Source: Peribacillus alkalitolerans (GTDB lineage: Bacteria > Bacillota > Bacilli > Bacillales > DSM-1321). From it: a stretch of DNA of 64,000 bases. The translations under genes were made by a program, and so were the position numbers. Below are positions 27,133 through 36,659 of the stretch, in pieces (within the stretch, counting starts at the first letter, position 1; each line of letters begins with the position of its first letter). The stretch covers positions 156,546 through 220,545 of the forward strand of contig NZ_JAAGVZ010000008.1 of NCBI RefSeq assembly GCF_010882125.1, in the 5' to 3' direction. Under the pieces are notes generated by a model. That model saw only the letters and a list, made by a program, of their open reading frames with translations, had not been told where the DNA came from and ran no database searches.

Positions 27133-27927
27133 TTATTTACCTTGGAAATTTGGGCGTCTTTTTTCCACGAATGCTTTAATACCTTCAGCGTGGTCTTCGG
27201 TTTGTCTCATTTTAAGTTGGCCATGCTTTTCTAATTCAAGGATCTTCTGTAGCTGTGGACGGCTCATATCAGCTAAGATTTTTTTCGTCTTCACCATCGC
27301 TTGAACCGGGCTGTTCAACCACTGTTGAACTTTATGACTTACTGCTGCTTCTAGATTTTGTGTCACTTCATGAACTAAATTCTTCTCAAATGCCTCAACT
27401 GCAGTTAGAACCTTACCTTCCCAAATAAGTTCTTTAGCCTTCACTTCCCCAATTCTTCTTTCTAGGAAGAAATGAGAGCCTCCATCTGGTATGAGGGCGA
27501 TTCCAATAAAATTCATGGCAACCTTCGCATCATCTGCTGCAATTGAATAATCACATGCCAGTGCAATGCTAAGTCCTAATCCTGCTGCAGCACCATTAAT
27601 TGCACAAATGGTCAACTTAGGCATGGAATAGAGATTGAGCGCCACTTCACTAATGCTATCCATGATCGAATGGAAGTCACTTTCATCTGAAGAGGCAAGC
27701 ATCGTTTTAATGTCTCCACCTGAAGAAAACGCTTTCCCTTTTCCCTTTAATAAAACGACGTCAACATCATCATCCATTGATAACAAACGAAGTTCTTTTG
27801 CCAATTCTAACAGCATCTCTTTATTTAATGCATTCAGTGCCTCTGGACGGTTCAACTCCACATGAGCAACCCGGCCGACTTTTTCCACTAGTACTGGTTT
27901 TGCAAGTGACATAGATTCTGTACTCAA
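27133..27927 (-). CDS. yhaR: Enoyl-CoA hydratase/isomerase family protein YhaR
   Basis: Crotonase-fold protein of 264 residues, likely acting on acyl-CoA thioesters. Oxyanion-hole motifs are FSSGGDIKTM and AINGAAAGLGLSIALACDYSIA. The usual hydratase glutamates are not both evident (ALIPDGGSHFFLERR carries Asp), so it may be an isomerase. The TTG start at 27927 follows GAGGGAGGG. Monocistronic. Confidence 0.85.
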   Translation of the reverse strand: MSTESMSLAKPVLVEKVGRVAHVELNRPEALNALNKEMLLELAKELRLLSMDDDVDVVLLKGKGKAFSSGGDIKTMLASSDESDFHSIMDSISEVALNLYSMPKLTICAINGAAAGLGLSIALACDYSIAADDAKVAMNFIGIALIPDGGSHFFLERRIGEVKAKELIWEGKVLTAVEAFEKNLVHEVTQNLEAAVSHKVQQWLNSPVQAMVKTKKILADMSRPQLQKILELEKHGQLKMRQTEDHAEGIKAFVEKRRPNFQGK

Positions 27928-28012
27928 TAATAGCCCTCCCTCAGTTTATTCTTATATCATTATACCTTTTAGTGGAATCGATAAAAATGAATTTTTCAAA
28001 AAATTCGATATT

Positions 28013-29608
28013 TTAATAGTTTGTGAGGGAGGATTCATAATCAATTACTTGCTTAAGCAACACGATCATCTTAGTCACATGGTTTGCATCCAATTCTCCG
28101 ATACATGCGATTTGAAGCCAATTCTTCTCTAGTAAATAGGCACTTTCATAATGGAGCTGGTACCCTTGAAACTTCAATGATTTCCCAATTGTAATGGACG
28201 AAAGCGAAAGGGGTAACTCAATGGTCATAATCACAGGGGAAGAATGCATTTCAACCGAAATCACTTCTAAACCAATGGATTCAATCGCTTGTCTTACTTC
28301 TTTATACATATTTACTACTCTAGTGTACTTATCAACATTCATACTGTTAAGTGCAACAAGCAATGCTTCTACAAGATTGGAAGAGTGAGAAAATGGAATA
28401 CTTTCATTTTCTTGATAGATACCTAAATCCAAATACTTCGGTATTCTCTTGTTTGTATAAACAATATGATTATGAAACACAAAAGAAAGGCCAGTATATG
28501 ACCCAATAGCTTTCCCACTGACTCCAGATGCTAAGTACACTTCATCTAAATCAAGTGGCACTGCTCCAATAGAGCTAATACAATCCATACAAAGCTTAAG
28601 TTGAAGTTCTCTTCCTATCCTTTTAAGCATTTCCATGTCATTTAACATTCCTGTAGAAGTTTCGGAATGGACTGCCCAAATCCACTTCGTATCCCCACTT
28701 ATATGATGCCTAATCTCTTCTTCTGAAAATGGTTGGCCCCACTCTTTTTCTAAAAGGCCGTAGTTCAAGCCCCATCTGTCTCCCTGCTCTTGCAATCTCT
28801 TCCCGAATTCACCGTTCACCAGAATAAGTCCTTTTCCATCAAGTAACGATAACTGGCCTCCAATGACATCATTCGCTAAAGTCCCCGTGCCCATTAACAC
28901 CTGAACAAATTTAGAATTTGTCATATGACAAAGAATCGTTTTTACCTGATCAAGTATCGATTGAAATGCTTTAGACCGATGGGATATCGAGAGTTGTCCC
29001 ATTGCTTGTGAAACAGTATCCGAAACTGCCACAGGGCCAGGAAGAAAACTAATAAAATTTCTAGTAAATTTTTCTCCCAATATTTCCTCAAATGTCGCTT
29101 TATCTAAGTACATTGGTTGAAACAGAGCATCTTCTCTTCCAGTAAGTCCCGCAAAAGGTTTAAAACCGAGATGTTTATAAAGTTTGGCTTCTCTAATTGT
29201 TCCGGATATGACTGCTGCATCGTATCCTTTTTGTAAACAATATGTAGATAAAAGTTGTGCTAATCCTAAAAATACTCTACCTTTTCTATATTCCTTCTGG
29301 ACCGAAAGAAGCCTTATTTCACATAAGCTTTCAAACTTTACGGGTAAACTGTCTTCAACCCGTCCAATTTTTTTATCTAAAGAAAATGGCCTTTTATTAC
29401 GCACCGCAATCATGCCAATGATTTTCTTATTTTTTATACAAATAAGGTATGTATTTTCATGATGAAAAAGATCTACAAGTATTCCCTCTTGATTTCTTTG
29501 ATGCTGAGGAATTTCTTCAACAAAAGTTTCATAATTGAGTCTATGTATCTGATTAAATTCATGATCATGATTAGCTATCTTAAAAATATACTCATGATTA
29601 TCTCTCAT
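28013..29608 (-). CDS. Fusion: FeeM-like N-acyltransferase (GNAT) + class V aminotransferase
   Basis: 531 residues in two domains. Residues ~5-170 resemble FeeM/autoinducer-synthase-type GNAT N-acyl amino acid synthases: LCEIRLLSVQKEYRKG, YDAAVISG, YKHLGFKPF and a closing PMYLD. Residues ~185-525 are a class V PLP aminotransferase: LPGPVAVSD, SHRSKAF, MGTGTLAND, MDCISSIGAVPLDL and the probable PLP lysine Lys366 in ASGVSGKAIGSY. A plausible product is an N-acylated amino compound, made in one polypeptide. ATG 29608 overlaps the upstream PlsY-like gene by 11 nt. Not part of the B. subtilis gene order; replaces yhaSTU here. Domain calls good, reaction inferred. Confidence 0.8.
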   Translation of the reverse strand: MRDNHEYIFKIANHDHEFNQIHRLNYETFVEEIPQHQRNQEGILVDLFHHENTYLICIKNKKIIGMIAVRNKRPFSLDKKIGRVEDSLPVKFESLCEIRLLSVQKEYRKGRVFLGLAQLLSTYCLQKGYDAAVISGTIREAKLYKHLGFKPFAGLTGREDALFQPMYLDKATFEEILGEKFTRNFISFLPGPVAVSDTVSQAMGQLSISHRSKAFQSILDQVKTILCHMTNSKFVQVLMGTGTLANDVIGGQLSLLDGKGLILVNGEFGKRLQEQGDRWGLNYGLLEKEWGQPFSEEEIRHHISGDTKWIWAVHSETSTGMLNDMEMLKRIGRELQLKLCMDCISSIGAVPLDLDEVYLASGVSGKAIGSYTGLSFVFHNHIVYTNKRIPKYLDLGIYQENESIPFSHSSNLVEALLVALNSMNVDKYTRVVNMYKEVRQAIESIGLEVISVEMHSSPVIMTIELPLSLSSITIGKSLKFQGYQLHYESAYLLEKNWLQIACIGELDANHVTKMIVLLKQVIDYESSLTNY

Positions 29609-30170
29609 CGCGCTTCATCCTTTCTAAAATGTCTTTTGAATGCGCTACTATGATAATAATGACCATTCCTAAAACTAGGAACGCAAGATCGTGTGTATTT
29701 TCGTATAAATAGAAATAAAGAGGGATCATTAATAATGACACAAGCCCAGCAATAGTAAAACTTTTTGTGAGGGGAGAGATTATGAGAAACCCAACAATGA
29801 TAACAACGGCAACAATTGGATTGAACGCCAACATTCCTCCAATGAATGTTGAAACCCCCTTCCCCCCACTAAAACGCAAGAGGACCGGTAAAATATGGCC
29901 TATCACTGCAAGTTCCAATCCAACAAGTTGGGCGCTAGTTGAGTAATCTAAAGATTGACCAATAAAAATGACAAGGCTGCCTTTTAATGCATCTCCTAAA
30001 AAAGTCAGAACAAAGAACTTCTTCCCGAATAATCTACCCGCATTTCTTGCTCCTACATTTCCAGATCCCAAATCACGAATATCTTTATTCCAGCTTAATT
30101 TTACAAGGGTATATCCCGTCATGAGATTTCCAATGAAATAAGACAGTATAAAATACAAATACACATTCAT
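29598..30170 (-). CDS. PlsY-family acyl-phosphate acyltransferase paralogue
   Basis: 190-residue membrane protein with about five helices and the three PlsY motifs: LGSGNVGARNAGR (residues 34-46; house-keeping PlsY usually has Thr where this has Arg42), a GDALKG Lys, and GHILPVLLRFSGGKGVST. PlsY moves acyl chains from acyl-phosphate to glycerol-3-phosphate; this copy is coupled to the acyltransferase-aminotransferase fusion by an 11-nt overlap, so it may acylate a different acceptor. ATG 30170 preceded by AAAGG. Its N-terminal in-frame extension has no ribosome site. Confidence 0.82.
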   Translation of the reverse strand: MNVYLYFILSYFIGNLMTGYTLVKLSWNKDIRDLGSGNVGARNAGRLFGKKFFVLTFLGDALKGSLVIFIGQSLDYSTSAQLVGLELAVIGHILPVLLRFSGGKGVSTFIGGMLAFNPIVAVVIIVGFLIISPLTKSFTIAGLVSLLMIPLYFYLYENTHDLAFLVLGMVIIIIVAHSKDILERMKRDER

Positions 30171-30375
30171 AATAATCACAGCCTTTATCTGACAAGCTCT
30201 CTTTATTATACAAATTATGGAGGTATTCTTGAAATATACCATGCAAATGGAGTTTTAATTATACTTTGGAGTTTTGGAATAATTGGGACTAGTAGCTTTT
30301 GAAGTTTCAGAGTAAGGTTATAGTATTTTGATAGTTTTTTCAAATATCCCCAACATATGGAATACTCCGAACTAT

Positions 30376-30418
30376 AATAAAAACCAGACTCTATAAAAAA
30401 GAATCTGGTTTTTTTATT
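30376..30418 (-). terminator. Intrinsic terminator after hemZ
   Basis: AAAAACCAGA pairs with TCTGGTTTTT around a 15-nt loop. Confidence 0.8.
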
Positions 30419-31931
30419 ACTTCTGTGTTGTTTCTACAGCGAATAATTCATTTAATATCGCAATTTTTTCATCCGTATACTTTTGGAAGCTATCATTGTA
30501 AGACTTAGGGTCCTTCGGGTTTGCAAATTGCGTAATCTTACCCGTAACAGGGTGGACAAACTTACTTGAAGCCCCACATCCCAAACCAATGATCGTTTGT
30601 TGTTCCTCCATGATCATAATATTATAGATGCTTTCTTGACCTGGGAACGAATAACCTACATTTTCTAAGTTTCCAAGAATGTTCTTTTGACGGTACAAGT
30701 AATAAGGGACATAGCCGTTGTCCTTTGTCCATTCTTCTGCCATATGCATCATACTTTCCACTTCTTCTCGAGGAGCGACTTTATACTTTTCTTTATTCTT
30801 CGTCATCTCAGATGCACGTTTGAAGGAAAGAGTATGGACAGTCAATGACTCAGGCATCAGTTTTTTCGATTCATCCAATGAATGCTGGAACTCCTTAACT
30901 CCCTCACCTGGTAAGCCTATGATAAGATCCATGTTGATATTGTTCATGCCCATGCTTCTTGCAAGGTGATATTTTTCAATCGTTTCATCGACAGTATGAT
31001 GTCGGCCAATTGCTTTTAATGTCTCTTGCGTATAGGATTGAGGGTTCACACTAATACGGTCAATTTTCCACTTTTTCAACACTTCTAGCTTTGCAGGCGT
31101 GATGGTATCTGGACGCCCCGCTTCTACAGTAATTTCACGGATATTTTCTACATCAGGAAATGATTGATTCATTTCCTCATAGAGCATGTCCATTTCTTCT
31201 GCCGTAATAGAAGTTGGGGTACCTCCTCCATAATAGACGGTAGTGATCTTAATTCTATTGTCCTTTAACCATTTTCCCATTTCTCGTATCTCATAATGTA
31301 GCCCTCCAAGGAAAGAGTCCACTGACCCTTGACGACCATTAATGGCATAAGCAGGGAACGTACAATACGCACATTTTGTCGGGCAAAAAGGAATGCCAAT
31401 ATAGATGCTGACTTCTTTTTGTAATCGATACAAGTCAGGGACTATCGCTAATTGGCGATCTACAATCCGCTGCATTAAATCGACTTTTTCTTCTGAAATC
31501 ATATATTCATCCTGAAGTCTTTGATGTGCCTCTTCTGGCCTCTCACCAGCTAGTAGTGCTTTATGAAGAAGCTTAGTAGGGCGTACTCCTGTAAGGATTC
31601 CCCATTTTTGTTTCATCCCCGTCATGTCTTGAAGAACATTCAAATAGGCATAAGAAACTGCTTTTTTGATTTGCTTAAAATTTTCTTTTTCATTCTCTGT
31701 TACATTCCATTCTTTCTCATATCGATACGTGAATGTTTGTAAAGTATCCTTGTTGAACAGCTTTGCTTCAACTTGGATTTGATTGTCAGTATGAAGCTTC
31801 ATTGTTACCATGACATCTGATTCTTCATTTGGAATAAAATCCACATCGGACTCTTCAAAAAACAAATTAGTGATTAATTGAAGGGGGCGATGAAACCGTT
31901 CATCATTTAGACCATGAATCTCTATATGCAC
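30417..31931 (-). CDS. hemZ: Oxygen-independent coproporphyrinogen III oxidase-like HemZ
   Basis: Radical-SAM protein of 504 residues (B. subtilis HemZ is about the same length). The [4Fe-4S] motif is CPTKCAYC (C-x3-C-x2-C) around residue 185, followed by YYGGGTPT, EAGRPDTIT and GLPGEG, all typical of the HemN/HemW group; an N-terminal ~160-residue domain is specific to HemZ. Proposed to make protoporphyrinogen/coproporphyrin intermediates anaerobically. GTG start at 31931 follows AGGTGATATTAC. Confidence 0.9.
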   Translation of the reverse strand: MHIEIHGLNDERFHRPLQLITNLFFEESDVDFIPNEESDVMVTMKLHTDNQIQVEAKLFNKDTLQTFTYRYEKEWNVTENEKENFKQIKKAVSYAYLNVLQDMTGMKQKWGILTGVRPTKLLHKALLAGERPEEAHQRLQDEYMISEEKVDLMQRIVDRQLAIVPDLYRLQKEVSIYIGIPFCPTKCAYCTFPAYAINGRQGSVDSFLGGLHYEIREMGKWLKDNRIKITTVYYGGGTPTSITAEEMDMLYEEMNQSFPDVENIREITVEAGRPDTITPAKLEVLKKWKIDRISVNPQSYTQETLKAIGRHHTVDETIEKYHLARSMGMNNINMDLIIGLPGEGVKEFQHSLDESKKLMPESLTVHTLSFKRASEMTKNKEKYKVAPREEVESMMHMAEEWTKDNGYVPYYLYRQKNILGNLENVGYSFPGQESIYNIMIMEEQQTIIGLGCGASSKFVHPVTGKITQFANPKDPKSYNDSFQKYTDEKIAILNELFAVETTQK

Positions 31932-32084
31932 GTAATATCACCTGTTCTATATTAATTTTCTAGGATTATTCGTAAAAATAAACTTCTATTAGTGTACATA
32001 ATGAATATTTCATGGTCAATATAATGGAAAAAGTTATAAAAAACAACTAGCATTCTGGGGCAAAGAATCCCTTTTTAACAATTG

Positions 32085-32225
32085 CTGTTACACTAGCCTG
32101 TTGATCGCATCTAGAGGCACTCCCTTTCCGTGGGAGGCTGCAGCCTGATTTACCTCAAGAGTCTCACTTCTTTCACTCTAATCACCATAGTGCCAAATCT
32201 ACAATAAACTACTATTTCTAACGCT
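32085..32225. repeat. Degenerate dispersed repeat, copy 2
   Basis: Shares CTAGCCTGTTGATCGCAT and the following TTTCCGTGGGAGGC core with the element at 13600-13790, and ends near TCTACAATAAACTA. Together with plain AT-rich sequence it fills the 340-bp gap between hemZ and yhaX. No ORF. Confidence 0.55.
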
Positions 32226-32244
32226 TAAAATAATTTTCGAAAAA

Positions 32245-32272
32245 GCCCTCCAACATATCGGAGGGCTTGTCA
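32245..32272 (-). terminator. Intrinsic terminator after yhaX
   Basis: AAGCCCTCC pairs with GGAGGGCTT over an 8-nt loop, followed by TTTTTC on the minus strand. Confidence 0.8.
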
Positions 32273-33139
32273 CTATTTCAACAGATTCATCTTGGAAAGG
32301 AACTCAATCGGATGCTGTTTCCGGAAAAATTCCTTCAGCATATAGGCAACTCCATTTTCATCATTGGTACGGGTAATCCAATCTGCCGCCTTTTTCACTT
32401 CTGGATGAGCATTTGCCATAGCCACCCCTAGTCCAGATCCCAAAATCATATCTAAATCGTCAAGACTATCACCAATAGAAACAATTTCAGATTTTTTAAC
32501 ATCTAGGTGTTCGGCCAAGTATAACAATCCCTTCCATTTTGAAACCCCTTTAGAGACAATACTTAGTTTTGACTCACTGCATTGAATGGCTTTAACTTCA
32601 GGAAACAATTTTTGCACAATCTCTTTTGCATCCCGCAGTTCTCTAAGAGAATTGAAAATAAGATCTATTTTAGAAGGCGTGCCTGGATTCTCTTGTAAAT
32701 ATTCACAAAGGTCATCTGCATAGTGATGAGCATACACACTCGATTCGTTGTCGTACAATACAGTTTTCCCCACGATATTCTCAGGTAGGTTCACACGGTT
32801 CCCCACAAGATGGTCTTCATGTTGAAGCTGGATTTGGCAATCTAACTTATCAATGACTTTTACAATTTCAAATGATAATTCTTCTGAAAGCTGTTTTACA
32901 AACAGAGGCTTTTCAATTGAAGTACCGACAAAAGCTCCTTGTAAAGCCACTAGCCTCGGATTAATCTTCAACGACTTTGCAATCTTTTTCGCATAAAGGT
33001 AATTCTTCGAAGTAACCAAGGCTACATGAACTCCTTTGTCATGTACATAAGTAATAGCTTCTTTAGTCACTTTATTTAATCGTCCATTGGATTGGACGAG
33101 AGTTCCGTCTATATTAACAGCTAGCAGTTTATAAACCAT
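32273..33139 (-). CDS. yhaX: HAD-family (Cof-type) protein YhaX
   Basis: 288 residues with a HAD core and C2 cap. Motif I reads AVNIDGTLV: the first aspartate, the phosphoryl-accepting nucleophile in DxDGT, is Asn9. Motif II is VTSKN, motif III lysine lies in SKWKGL, and motif IV IGDSLDDLDM is intact. Lack of the nucleophile makes classical phosphatase turnover doubtful. ATG 33139 after AGGGGAG. Same neighbours as B. subtilis yhaX (hemZ, yheA). Confidence 0.85.
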   Translation of the reverse strand: MVYKLLAVNIDGTLVQSNGRLNKVTKEAITYVHDKGVHVALVTSKNYLYAKKIAKSLKINPRLVALQGAFVGTSIEKPLFVKQLSEELSFEIVKVIDKLDCQIQLQHEDHLVGNRVNLPENIVGKTVLYDNESSVYAHHYADDLCEYLQENPGTPSKIDLIFNSLRELRDAKEIVQKLFPEVKAIQCSESKLSIVSKGVSKWKGLLYLAEHLDVKKSEIVSIGDSLDDLDMILGSGLGVAMANAHPEVKKAADWITRTNDENGVAYMLKEFFRKQHPIEFLSKMNLLK

Positions 33140-33243
33140 GATGATCTCCCCTATCTGTAGTGTCCTATTCCATTTTTATGAAGGGTGAAAATGGCATAGA
33201 ACATATAGGAGGATATTATATTTATTTTTGTTTTATTTACAGA

Positions 33244-33287
33244 AAAAAAGACACAAAATCTCTATGAATGAGTTTTGTGCCTTTTAC
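33244..33287 (-). terminator. Intrinsic terminator after yheA
   Basis: AAAGGCACAAAAC pairs with a near-complementary TTTTGTGTCTTT arm across about 12 nt (minus strand), T-rich tail. Confidence 0.75.
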
Positions 33288-33291
33288 CGTT

Positions 33292-33645
33292 TTATCTTTG
33301 CATTGGGCCGTATAATTCTTCTAACGGCTTCATAATAATTTTGTTCATTTCAGCAATTAGCATGCTCATGCGTTGTTCTGATTCCATTAACTTAGAAATT
33401 GAAGGGTGTTGTTGAACAAGGGCAACCATTTTTTGAGCTTGCTCAATTTCTTCCTGCGTGATTTCTTGGCCCATCATTTGTTTTTGTTGTAGGTTCATTT
33501 GAATGTTACGGAAGTTTTCGAACATCTTACTAGCGGACGGGTCTGCGTTCACTTGATCGTAAAGACCTTTCAGTTCTTTATATTCCTTACTTTGTCGAAT
33601 TGCGCGTTCCATTTCGTACGCTACATCATATAGATTCACACTCAT
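33292..33645 (-). CDS. yheA: YlbF/YmcA-family protein YheA
   Basis: 117-residue helical protein of the YlbF/YmcA/YheA family; relatives form the Y-complex that tunes RNase Y, but YheA itself is uncharacterised. Visible: DVAYEMERAIRQSKEYKEL, NADPSASKMFENFR, QKQMMGQEITQEE, and a C-terminal amphipathic helix. ATG 33645 after AAGGAGGAG. Monocistronic. Confidence 0.9.
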   Translation of the reverse strand: MSVNLYDVAYEMERAIRQSKEYKELKGLYDQVNADPSASKMFENFRNIQMNLQQKQMMGQEITQEEIEQAQKMVALVQQHPSISKLMESEQRMSMLIAEMNKIIMKPLEELYGPMQR

Positions 33646-34188
33646 GATTATCTCCTCCTTTGTACTCTCTCACTATACCAAACCATGTGGAAAGAATCAC
33701 ACTTTTAAAGCATGACCACAATGATTCTTTGGATCAAACCAATAATCCCACAAAGTGAAGTTCCCACTCTTTCACTTTATTCCATTCTTTCATGATTAAT
33801 TCGGCTAAAAGAGGTTCGGTACGGGATTGGCTAAAACCTTGGTAATTACCCTTGAATATTATCAACCATTTTAACGATAACTCTTGTCCCACCAATAGAT
33901 TCATGTCTTTTCTAAATGATTCATGAATAAACTTTTGTTGAATACTCTCTTAAGTCAATAAATATTCTACGACCATTCAACAAGTTGTGTAACCAGGACA
34001 GCTGAACTGATATAGCCTGATCGTGATTCCTCTAGTTAGGTTGACTTTATTTTCAAAGAGCAGTTACTCACCTTTTATTTTTATCTAGCCTTATCTTTAA
34101 TTCACTCTTATAGACTAGTTCCTATTATAAAAGTAGTCTTGATTCATAGCAATCGACAGTAATACGATGAATTCTCATCTGTTGGGAT
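33646..34188. other. 543-bp gap where B. subtilis has yheB
   Basis: No convincing gene. On the minus strand an open frame from TGA 33734 up to a TAA near 33950 contains ATG 33904 and would give 56 residues with a plausible composition (ends VKEWELHFVGLLV), but no ribosome site precedes it. It shows no resemblance to the DUF445 protein YheB. It may be a gene remnant. The rest, including the yheD promoter region, is AT-rich with no clear structure. Confidence 0.4.
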
Positions 34189-35559
34189 GTGATGATATTG
34201 AAACAAAAAGCGATGATGAAAATTAGGCAGTCGAAGGATTTGTTATTGACCATCCCTTTTGGAATTACGACTCCTGATACAACTCCTAAGAAACTTTGTT
34301 TTGGAGGAAGGACAATTGATGTTGCTATCACCTCTCATCCTTCTACAGAAATCATCATTTCGTCTGCATTGGCAAAAGAGCTAGGGATTCCCTTGTACCC
34401 TTATGAAATTCATGTATTTGGTATTGGTAACACCGTATACATTGGACCCTTAATAGGCATTTTCACAACGGAATTAAATTTTTTGCACAAACGTGATGAA
34501 AAAAGAAATCGATCATATTTTGCCAGAATTCTACTGGCAGCAAGAAAATCCGGATGCATTGGATACTTATTTGATTCCAGTTGCATCGATTGGGAAAAGA
34601 AAATCGTCAAGGGATACTCCTTTGACGGCAAAAACTTTTTTCCATCTACTTTTCCATTTCCAAATGTCGTCTACGATCGTGTGCAAAGTAGACGTGACGA
34701 AGAAAAACAATCTTTGTTAGAGGTGAAAAAGAGATTTCAAGATGAACTCACCATTCCTTGGTATAATCCTGGTTTCTTTAATAAACTGGATGTTCATCAT
34801 TGCCTGATGGATTTAGAAGAGGCAGCCTCCTTTTTACCTGAAACTTACCCATTGCAATCTTATTCTCAAATAGAATACTTACTTTCCAAATTCGGAAAAG
34901 CCATTATAAAACCTATTAACGGGAGCATGGGTTCAAACATTTTTTTTCTAATGTATGACCGTAAAAGTAATCATTACTATTGTAGATATAGAAATTCAAA
35001 GGGAGAAAACAAGCTCCAACGATTTACTACTATTGAAGCTCTAGTTGATAATGTAATTGGTTTGGGAGCATTTCAAGATAAAATTGTTCAACAAGGAATT
35101 GGGCTACTCACATTTGAAGGAAGAAAGCTCGATTTCAGGGTCCACACTAATAAAAATCAAAATGGAGAATGGCTTGTTTCAATCATCGCAGTCAAGGTAG
35201 CAGGAAATGGAAGTGTGACCACACATGTCCATACAGGGGGGGAAGTTAAGACCCTTGAAGAATCCTTTCAACTCTCTGAGCAGGAAAAGATTGTATCTTC
35301 TTTGACTGATGCAGCATTAGCATTGAGTAGAGGACTTGAACGATCTATGCAAGGCGTCATTGCGGAAATAGGGTTTGATCTTGGAATGGATAAGAAAGGC
35401 CATGTTTGGATGTTCGAAGCCAACTCTAAACCGGGTGAAATCATATTCCACCATCCGAAATTGGCTCAACAATTAAATGTTCCAGCAGAGTATTGTTTTG
35501 ATTATGGAATATTTTTATCAGAAAAGATATTCATTAGGAATGGGGAGGGTTTGTCATGA
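34189..35559 (+). CDS. yheD: Endospore coat-associated ATP-grasp protein YheD
   Basis: About 450 residues, as in B. subtilis YheD. N-terminal beta-rich domain (GGRTIDVAITSHP) and a YheC/D-type ATP-grasp domain from about 190: the KAIIKPINGSMGSNIF nucleotide loop, DFRVHTNKNQNGEW, and the metal-binding IAEIGFDLGM...MFEANSKPG. YheD localises to the spore periphery in B. subtilis; substrate unknown. Start uncertain: GTG 34189, ATG 34192, TTG 34198 and ATG 34213 are possible, none with a strong ribosome site. Overlaps yheC by 4 nt. Confidence 0.85.
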   Translation: MMILKQKAMMKIRQSKDLLLTIPFGITTPDTTPKKLCFGGRTIDVAITSHPSTEIIISSALAKELGIPLYPYEIHVFGIGNTVYIGPLIGIFTTELNFLHKRDEKRNRSYFARILLAARKSGCIGYLFDSSCIDWEKKIVKGYSFDGKNFFPSTFPFPNVVYDRVQSRRDEEKQSLLEVKKRFQDELTIPWYNPGFFNKLDVHHCLMDLEEAASFLPETYPLQSYSQIEYLLSKFGKAIIKPINGSMGSNIFFLMYDRKSNHYYCRYRNSKGENKLQRFTTIEALVDNVIGLGAFQDKIVQQGIGLLTFEGRKLDFRVHTNKNQNGEWLVSIIAVKVAGNGSVTTHVHTGGEVKTLEESFQLSEQEKIVSSLTDAALALSRGLERSMQGVIAEIGFDLGMDKKGHVWMFEANSKPGEIIFHHPKLAQQLNVPAEYCFDYGIFLSEKIFIRNGEGLS

Positions 35560-36659
35560 GGAACCGGAAAGCGAATCAGGCTATCAATTATCCCTCTCCT
35601 CTGCTTAAGCCGCCTTCTCCTTTTTTTGATGATAAAGAATTCCAACCCACCGTTGGGATTTTCACCTGCCCCAGTAATCATGCGCACCTTCCATTTGCTG
35701 GTAATAAAGATTTTTTCTCTGAGATTATCCATTTTTTAAGATATCAGGGAATCATCTGTTATGTATTTATGGCTGAGGGTATTCATGAAAAGGGTATTAA
35801 AGGTTTCTATCGCTCTGATAATCGTTGGATCAAGTCCAATTTTCCGTTCCCAAATGTTGTATATAACCGTGTACCTTCTAGAAACTATGAAAAATCAAAA
35901 GAATTTACTGAGGTAGTTAATTTTTGTATGGATATGGATATACCCTTTTTCAATCCAAGGTTTGTCGATAAATATGAAATGAATGAGCTGTTGAACGACT
36001 CTCCTATATTGACACCTTATTTACCCCAAACCTTACTTTATAAAACAGAGCATGACTTACTTGAAAGTCTGAATGAATGGAGAAAAATTTACGTTAAACC
36101 CGTATTCGGAAAAAGGGGAGAAGGGATTTTTACTTTGGAAGAAATGAATGGTAACATCGTTTATCAAGATTATACACAAATTAGAACCTATCTCTCTATT
36201 GGACAATTTGTAACCGATTCAGAATATTTAACAAATCAAAGATATATTCTCCAGAAAGCGATAGAACCCAAACGGTTAAGAGGTAACCGATATGATTATC
36301 GAGTACTTGTAAATTCGAAGTCCCAAAACGGATTTAAAGTAAGTGCAGTCTCCGTCAGAATGGCTATGGAGCAACAAATCACAACTCATAACCATTTAGG
36401 CGGCAAAGTCATTTCTTACAATCGTGTGAAGAATTCTAATCTCGACAATCAATTTAATACAATAGCTTCGGAAATAGGAACACAACTTTCAAAACGAATA
36501 GGTTTTTTCGGGGAGTTCACCATTGATGTCGGTGAGGATGACCACGATCAATTGCACATTTTTGAAGTGAACTGCAAACCCATGCAATTTACTGAACGAA
36601 GCATCGAGCGAATACGATTTGAACAGTTAAACTCATTATTCCGAACACTTTCTAAATAA
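35556..36659 (+). CDS. yheC: Endospore coat-associated ATP-grasp protein YheC
   Basis: 367 residues, the shorter partner of YheD, with the same fold: FPNVVYNRVPSR shared with YheD (FPNVVYDRVQSR), the ATP loop KIYVKPVFGKRGEGIF, DYRVLVNSKSQNGF and FEVNCKPMQF at the metal site. The pair looks like an ancient duplication. Starts on the ATGA overlap with yheD, so both are co-translated; terminator follows. Role in the spore envelope by family only. Confidence 0.87.
   Translation: MRNRKANQAINYPSPLLKPPSPFFDDKEFQPTVGIFTCPSNHAHLPFAGNKDFFSEIIHFLRYQGIICYVFMAEGIHEKGIKGFYRSDNRWIKSNFPFPNVVYNRVPSRNYEKSKEFTEVVNFCMDMDIPFFNPRFVDKYEMNELLNDSPILTPYLPQTLLYKTEHDLLESLNEWRKIYVKPVFGKRGEGIFTLEEMNGNIVYQDYTQIRTYLSIGQFVTDSEYLTNQRYILQKAIEPKRLRGNRYDYRVLVNSKSQNGFKVSAVSVRMAMEQQITTHNHLGGKVISYNRVKNSNLDNQFNTIASEIGTQLSKRIGFFGEFTIDVGEDDHDQLHIFEVNCKPMQFTERSIERIRFEQLNSLFRTLSK

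Noticed and set aside
30250..30380. Third TCGA-type array in the hemZ-plsY gap
   Set aside because: There are several GAGTTTTGG/AGTATTTTG-like words but no TCGA core and no regular spacing.
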